Program-made: the position numbers and the translations under genes
Assembly (NCBI RefSeq): GCF_009982895.1
Contig: NZ_WXZL01000008.1
Coordinates: 1-64,000, forward strand
From: Deinococcus alpinitundrae
GTDB taxonomy: Bacteria; Deinococcota; Deinococci; Deinococcales; Deinococcaceae
Reading direction: 5' to 3'
Length of the DNA stretch: 64,000 bases
Notes under the pieces: model-generated
What the model was told of the DNA's origin: nothing
Seen by the model: only the letters and a program-made list of their open reading frames with translations
Databases searched by the model: none
In this document: positions 60,197 through 64,000 of the stretch, in pieces
Numbering within the stretch: position 1 is the stretch's first letter
Layout of the letters: each line of letters starts with the position of its first letter

Positions 60197-61071
60197 GCGG
60201 TGCTCCCGATGGTTTCGAGCTGTTCCAAAGCCTCAGCGGGCAGGCTCAGCTCGGCGGCGGCCACATTCTCGCGCAGGTGCGCCGAGGACGACGTGCCGGG
60301 AATCAGCAGGATGTTGGGCGAGCGCTGGAGCAGCCAGGCCAGCGCCACCTGCATCGGCGTGGCGCTGAGCGAAGCAGCCACCGCGCTGAGTGCCGACGAT
60401 TGCAGCGGCGAGAACCCGCCCAGCGGAAAGAACGGCACGTAGGCGATCCCCTGCCGGGCCAGGTCGTCGATGAAGGCGTCGTCTGTGCGCTGAGCGAGGT
60501 TGTACTCGTTTTGCACACAGACGATCTCGGCGATGCCCTGCGCCTCGGCCAGTTGCGCGGGAGTGACGTTGCTCAGGCCCAGGTGCCGGATCAGGCCCTG
60601 CTGTTGCAGTTCGGCCAGCACGCTCAGCGGCTCTGCGAGTAGGCCTTCCGCCGGGCCGTGACCGCTGCCGCCCATCATGCGGAGGTTGACGACGTCCAGG
60701 GCGTCCAGGCCGAGGTTGTCCAGGTTGTCCTGCACCGCTCGCTTGAGGTCGGCTGCTGACATGGCCGCAACCCACGAGCCGTCGTCCGGGCGGCGTGCGC
60801 CGACTTTGGTGACGATGACCAGATCGTCCGGGTAGGGGTGCAGCGCTTCCCGAATCAGCCGGTTGGTGATGTGCGGCCCGTAGAAGTCGCTGGTGTCGAT
60901 GTGATCGATCCCCAGGGCCACGGCTTCTCGCAGCACCGCCAGAGCGGCAGCGTGGTCTCTGGGCGGGCCGAACACGCCGGGGCCAGCCAGTTGCATGGCT
61001 CCGTAGCCCAGGCGCTTGACCTGGCGGGTTCCGAGGGTGAAGGTGCCGGACGGGGTTGGGGCAATGGTCAT
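60193..61071 (-). CDS. Aldo/keto reductase, operon with the SDR gene
   Basis: A 292-residue (beta/alpha)8 reductase. It has IDTSDFYGPH, with the Asp and Tyr of the active site, VTKVGARR for Lys, and a short middle; the His is replaced by a different residue in NLRMMGGSG. AGGAG lies eight bases before the ATG. It is divergent from a TetR gene that likely regulates it. Confidence 0.85.
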   Translation of the reverse strand: MTIAPTPSGTFTLGTRQVKRLGYGAMQLAGPGVFGPPRDHAAALAVLREAVALGIDHIDTSDFYGPHITNRLIREALHPYPDDLVIVTKVGARRPDDGSWVAAMSAADLKRAVQDNLDNLGLDALDVVNLRMMGGSGHGPAEGLLAEPLSVLAELQQQGLIRHLGLSNVTPAQLAEAQGIAEIVCVQNEYNLAQRTDDAFIDDLARQGIAYVPFFPLGGFSPLQSSALSAVAASLSATPMQVALAWLLQRSPNILLIPGTSSSAHLRENVAAAELSLPAEALEQLETIGSTA

Positions 61072-61120
61072 GGTGTGGGCTCCTGAAAGTGAGAAGGAAA
61101 GGCGAGATGTTTACAGCGCT

Positions 61121-61150
61121 AACCTAAACCCTTGAGCAGCGATATGTCAA
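61121..61150 (-). promoter_or_regulatory. Promoter of the aldo/keto reductase-SDR operon
   Basis: On the minus strand a perfect TTGACA (61145-61150) and TAGGTT (61121-61126) are spaced by 18 bases, giving a start near 61114. Confidence 0.7.
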
Positions 61151-61155
61151 ACTGC

Positions 61156-61175
61156 TAACAGACACGTGTTATCAT
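61156..61175. promoter_or_regulatory. TetR operator-like repeat and tetR -10 box
   Basis: TAACA (61156-61160) and TGTTA (61167-61171) form an inverted repeat with a six-base spacer that overlaps tetR's -10 TATCAT (61170-61175) and abuts the operon's -35. TATCAT stands six bases before the tetR ATG. Confidence 0.5.
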
Positions 61176-61181
61176 CTTTCC

Positions 61182-61883
61182 ATGACCATGCCCGTTTCAT
61201 CGCCTCCCCGTGAGCGCATCGTTCAGGCGGCCCTGGCGCTGCTGGAGAGCGGCGGCGTGGACGCGGTGTCCACCCGCGCCGTCAGCGCTGCCGCCGGGGT
61301 GCAGGTGCCCACCCTCTACCGGCAGTTCGGCGATATGCAGGGCCTGCTCGGCGCGGTGGCGAGTGCCGGGTTTGCGACCTACCTCCAGACCAAGACGGCG
61401 CGGGCGGGTGTGGGTGACCCACTGACGGAGCTGCGGGCGGGCTGGGACGGTCACGTGCAGTTCGGGTTGGACCATCCGCACCTCTACGCCCTGATGTACG
61501 CCGCCCCCCAGCCGGGTGCGGCGGTGCCAGCGGCACTCGAAGCCGCCGAGCTGCTGCGCCGACTCTTGCAGAGCGTGGCCGAGACTGGGGGGCTGGCCGT
61601 CAGCGTGGAGAGCGCCGCCGTCATGATTCACGCGGCGGCGATGGGCGTCACGCTGAGTTTACTGAGTGCCCCAGTCGCCGATCCGCACTTCTCCGAACGA
61701 ATGCGCGAGGCGGTGCTGAGCGCCATTCTGACGCCCGAGCAGTGGTCGGCCAGTGACGCCGCCGAGCGCCAGGCCGCCGCCCACGCCGTGTCGCTGGCCG
61801 CGCTGTTGCCCGGCCTGCCGACTCCGTTCACGGCGGCAGAACAGCGCCTGTTGCTGGAGTGGCTGCGGCGGCTGACGGGCTAA
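61182..61883 (+). CDS. TetR-family transcriptional regulator
   Basis: A 233-residue regulator. Its N-terminal helix-turn-helix (about 8-55) reads PRERIVQAALALLESGGVDAVSTRAVSAAAGVQVPTLY in segments; the C-terminal ligand domain has TetR_C-like Leu-rich helices. It is divergent from the aldo/keto reductase-SDR operon, the likely target. Leaderless start at 61182. Confidence 0.88.
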   Translation: MTMPVSSPPRERIVQAALALLESGGVDAVSTRAVSAAAGVQVPTLYRQFGDMQGLLGAVASAGFATYLQTKTARAGVGDPLTELRAGWDGHVQFGLDHPHLYALMYAAPQPGAAVPAALEAAELLRRLLQSVAETGGLAVSVESAAVMIHAAAMGVTLSLLSAPVADPHFSERMREAVLSAILTPEQWSASDAAERQAAAHAVSLAALLPGLPTPFTAAEQRLLLEWLRRLTG

Positions 61884-61887
61884 CCCG

Positions 61888-63483
61888 CTAGGGAATCACC
61901 AGTTCGACCGTTGTGCCCGGCTCCTGCGCCATCAGCATGCTCAGCGGCGTCTGGCCGTGCTTGAGCAGGTAGGTCAGGAAGTTCATCTCGCGTTCCTGCG
62001 GATGCCCGGCAGGCAGCAGGTGTTTCTCGAGGCGCGTCAGCTGCCCGCTCCTCTCGTCCTCGGCGCGGCCCAGGGCGCGCTCGGCCTGTACGCGGTGACG
62101 CTCCAGCCGGGCCAGGGTGCGCTCACGGGTGCGCGCCACGCTATTCCCCAGGGTCGGGTCAAGGGCGGCCAGCTCGCTGGCCAGCGCCGTGAACTGGGCC
62201 TGGAGGGTATTCAGGCGCTCACTTCCCAGTGCAGCGGCCTGCTGTGGGGTCGCCAGCGCTCGGCCCAGCGTGCCGGCCGGATCGCGCTGAAACTGTGCCG
62301 CCGTGACACCGAAGCGCGTGAGCAGCCGCGCCACGTTGGGTTCCAGCCAAGTCACGCTCAGGCGCGGCCACAGGACCGGCTGCGTCAGGCCATGCAGTTC
62401 GTAGACGCCGCGCAGCTCGGCAGCGTAGGCCAGTTCGCCCGGTCCGACCACAAAGGCGGCGGTGGGCAGCAGGGTGTCCTGGATGATCGGGCGCAGTCCG
62501 GCGGCAGGTGTGAGGCGGCTGGGGTCTTGCTCCAGCACCTTCAGGACCTCCGATGTGCTGTACGGGCGGCCAGCCGATTCAAACCGCTGGCCGTCCACGC
62601 GCAGCAGGGTGCGCTGGCCGTCATCCCCTTCGAGAAACAGATTGGTCGCTCCGGCGGGGCGGCGTAGTTGCGGCGTGTAACCGCGTGCCGAGAGGCGCTC
62701 TGCCGCTTCCTCAATGCGCTGCGGTCCATCGAGCGGGCGCTCCAGCTCACGTTTCAGGGCCGGGGCCATCAAGCGGGCCAGCGCCGGGTGTAGCGGATCG
62801 AGCACGATCAGGCCGTGTTCGCCCAGCAAGCGGAACATCAGCCGGGCAAACACATCGGCGTAGGTCTGTCCCTGAAAGGCAAACTCCAGGTGGGCGCGCA
62901 CCGCCGCCTTGTGCCGTTCGGGCGCGTCGAATTCGCCGATCAACGCCAGAAGCTGCGCCGTCCACTCAGTCCGCCACCCGATGCGACCCACCGGCACGCC
63001 CTGCGGCAACTCCAGGCGGGGCCGGAACTCGCGCTCGGAGAAGTCGAGCAGGCTGGTCGAGGCCACCTCGCCCGCGTCGTGGTCCTGGCTGGCGATCCAG
63101 AACACCGGCAGCACCGGGCGCGCTTCGGTGCTGAGCTGGCGGGCCAGCAGCACGGCGTCGGCGGCCTTGTGCACGCTGTAGGCCGGGCCGCCCAGGAGAC
63201 CGGCCTGCTGCCCGGCCACGACCACGCGGGCCTCGGGGTGCGCCAGCAGATCGAGCTGGGCGCTGAGCGTTCTGGCCGCGCTGTCGGCTTTCTTGCCCCC
63301 GCCGTCCGGCAGGTTCAGGTCGGCGTGGTAGGCGCGCAGGGCGGCCACCAAAACAGGGCGGTCCAGCTCGCGGGGCGTGTCCAGCACGGCGTTGAGGTCA
63401 GCGGGGGTGTGGGCAAAGAACTCGGTCAGTTGGCCCGCCCGGTAGGCGTCGGTCAGGCTGGGTAGGGGGGAGGCGGGCGTCAT
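61888..63483 (-). CDS. bshC: Bacillithiol biosynthesis cysteine-adding enzyme
   Basis: Adds cysteine to GlcN-malate in bacillithiol formation. From the ATG at 63483 it has 531 residues, in line with the YllA/BshC family. Typical features: the Rossmann-like core with VVAGQQAGLLGGPAYSVHKA (about residues 87-106), IASQDHDAGEV, and a long C-terminal coiled coil (about 400-480). A GGTGA near the ATG supports the start; the GTG at 63501 is an alternative. Converges on tetR, four bases apart. Confidence 0.93.
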   Translation of the reverse strand: MTPASPLPSLTDAYRAGQLTEFFAHTPADLNAVLDTPRELDRPVLVAALRAYHADLNLPDGGGKKADSAARTLSAQLDLLAHPEARVVVAGQQAGLLGGPAYSVHKAADAVLLARQLSTEARPVLPVFWIASQDHDAGEVASTSLLDFSEREFRPRLELPQGVPVGRIGWRTEWTAQLLALIGEFDAPERHKAAVRAHLEFAFQGQTYADVFARLMFRLLGEHGLIVLDPLHPALARLMAPALKRELERPLDGPQRIEEAAERLSARGYTPQLRRPAGATNLFLEGDDGQRTLLRVDGQRFESAGRPYSTSEVLKVLEQDPSRLTPAAGLRPIIQDTLLPTAAFVVGPGELAYAAELRGVYELHGLTQPVLWPRLSVTWLEPNVARLLTRFGVTAAQFQRDPAGTLGRALATPQQAAALGSERLNTLQAQFTALASELAALDPTLGNSVARTRERTLARLERHRVQAERALGRAEDERSGQLTRLEKHLLPAGHPQEREMNFLTYLLKHGQTPLSMLMAQEPGTTVELVIP

Positions 63484-63556
63484 GCGTTCACCATCATGCA
63501 CGCCGGAAGCCGGGCTGTGTGTGCCGATGTCCTGCTTGCCTGCGCTGCCCCAGGGG

Positions 63557-64000
63557 TCAAGCGCCCAGCGGCTGCCGCGCGGCGCGCTCCAGCCCGGTGC
63601 GGTCCATCACCACGATGCGGCGGTAGCCCAGATCGAGCAGGCCCTTGGACCGGAATTCGCCCAGCAGCTTGGTGATGGTCTCACGGGTGCTGCCCACCGC
63701 GTGCGCCAGATCCTGATGCGAGATGCGCCCGCGCAGCGCCACCTGATGGTCGCTGGCCTCGCCGCTCTCGTTGGCGAGTTCGAGCAGGGCCAGGGCCAGG
63801 CGCTGCGAGACTTCCAGAAATACCAGTTGCGAGAGCCGGTCTTGCAGACCGCGCGTCTGGCGCACGACCTGGGTGCTGAGCGCCACGCTCAGGTCCGGAT
63901 GGCGGGCCATCAGTTCGCGCAGCGCCTCACCGCCGATCATCAGCGCCGAGAGGTCGTCCATCGCCTCGGCATACAGGCCGTACTTGCCGTCGTCGAGCAG
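63557..64000 (-). CDS. Crp/Fnr-family transcriptional regulator (5' part outside the window)
   Basis: The C-terminal 147 codons are visible; the reading frame runs open to the edge. It shows the end of the cNMP-binding domain, the dimerisation helix (HPDLSVALSTQVVRQTRGL) and the helix-turn-helix ISHQDLAHAVGSTRETITKLLGEF typical of Crp. No Cys ligands for an FNR iron-sulfur centre are seen in this part. The internal ATG at 63961 is not the start. Confidence 0.85.
   Translation of the reverse strand: MLDDGKYGLYAEAMDDLSALMIGGEALRELMARHPDLSVALSTQVVRQTRGLQDRLSQLVFLEVSQRLALALLELANESGEASDHQVALRGRISHQDLAHAVGSTRETITKLLGEFRSKGLLDLGYRRIVVMDRTGLERAARQPLGA

Overview
The window looks like a chromosomal segment of a Deinococcus species. 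The G+C is high apart from one island. It carries a Ro60/Rsr gene with a Y-RNA-like locus, a Gfh1-type RNA polymerase factor known only from Deinococcus-Thermus, a bacillithiol gene (bshC) and minor-pilin genes recalling the Thermus DNA-uptake pilus. Many genes have a -10 box (TAnnnT) only 5-7 nt before the start codon, the leaderless architecture described for Deinococcus. No rRNA, tRNA, insertion sequence, CRISPR array or prophage was seen.

Layout. 1-5.1 kb: small hypotheticals, an MFS exporter, signal peptidase I, a Gfh1-like factor and a TspO-family protein. 5.1-8.95 kb: an AT-rich, four-gene, translationally coupled pilin operon whose first gene is a very large PilX/ComZ-like protein. 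9-12 kb: pyrG, map and the RNase P RNA. 12-18 kb: a pseudouridine synthase, then rpsB-tsf-pyrH-frr-cdsA. 18-23.7 kb: an oppositely oriented glycerophosphodiester/sugar ABC importer with two paralogous binding proteins and a phosphodiesterase, placed inside the usual cdsA-dxr-rseP order, which resumes at 23.7-26 kb. 26-28.9 kb: a P-loop kinase and metG, preceded by a candidate attenuator with a Met- and Cys-rich leader peptide. 29.5-31.8 kb: a fused ring-cleaving dioxygenase/esterase under a MarR regulator. 31.8-34.7 kb: SppA and a nucleoside-type binding protein. 34.8-40 kb: ligA, asp23-nusB-folD, a DUF212 protein and coaE. 40-44.3 kb: LysR, a cysteine-cluster protein, a frameshifted ltrA, a lipoprotein nuclease and a GNAT. 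44.3-46.6 kb: Y-RNA locus and rsr. 46.7-54.2 kb: a lipoprotein, amidohydrolase plus truncated globin, a three-gene ABC-2 exporter, a hydrolase, an RsmC-like methyltransferase and TerB. 54.3-61.9 kb: an aldo/keto reductase, a degraded tyrosine phosphatase, mraY-lipoprotein-murF, and a divergent TetR/aldo-keto reductase/SDR module. 61.9-64 kb: bshC and the 3' part of a Crp/Fnr gene.

The most interesting signals are: (i) the metG leader, where a TAGACT box, six bases later a 15-codon ORF with three Met and three Cys codons, then a strong terminator hairpin, form a textbook attenuator; (ii) the intergenic region before rsr, which has one convincing Y-RNA-like fold and a second structure sharing its sequence signatures; (iii) the low-G+C pilin operon with a 718-residue candidate tip protein; (iv) the MhqO-MhqD fusion with an operator-like repeat between its -35 and -10. 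Two genes (ltrA and a tyrosine phosphatase) are broken, in three places by what looks like loss of one G in a G run, so sequencing error must be excluded for those.
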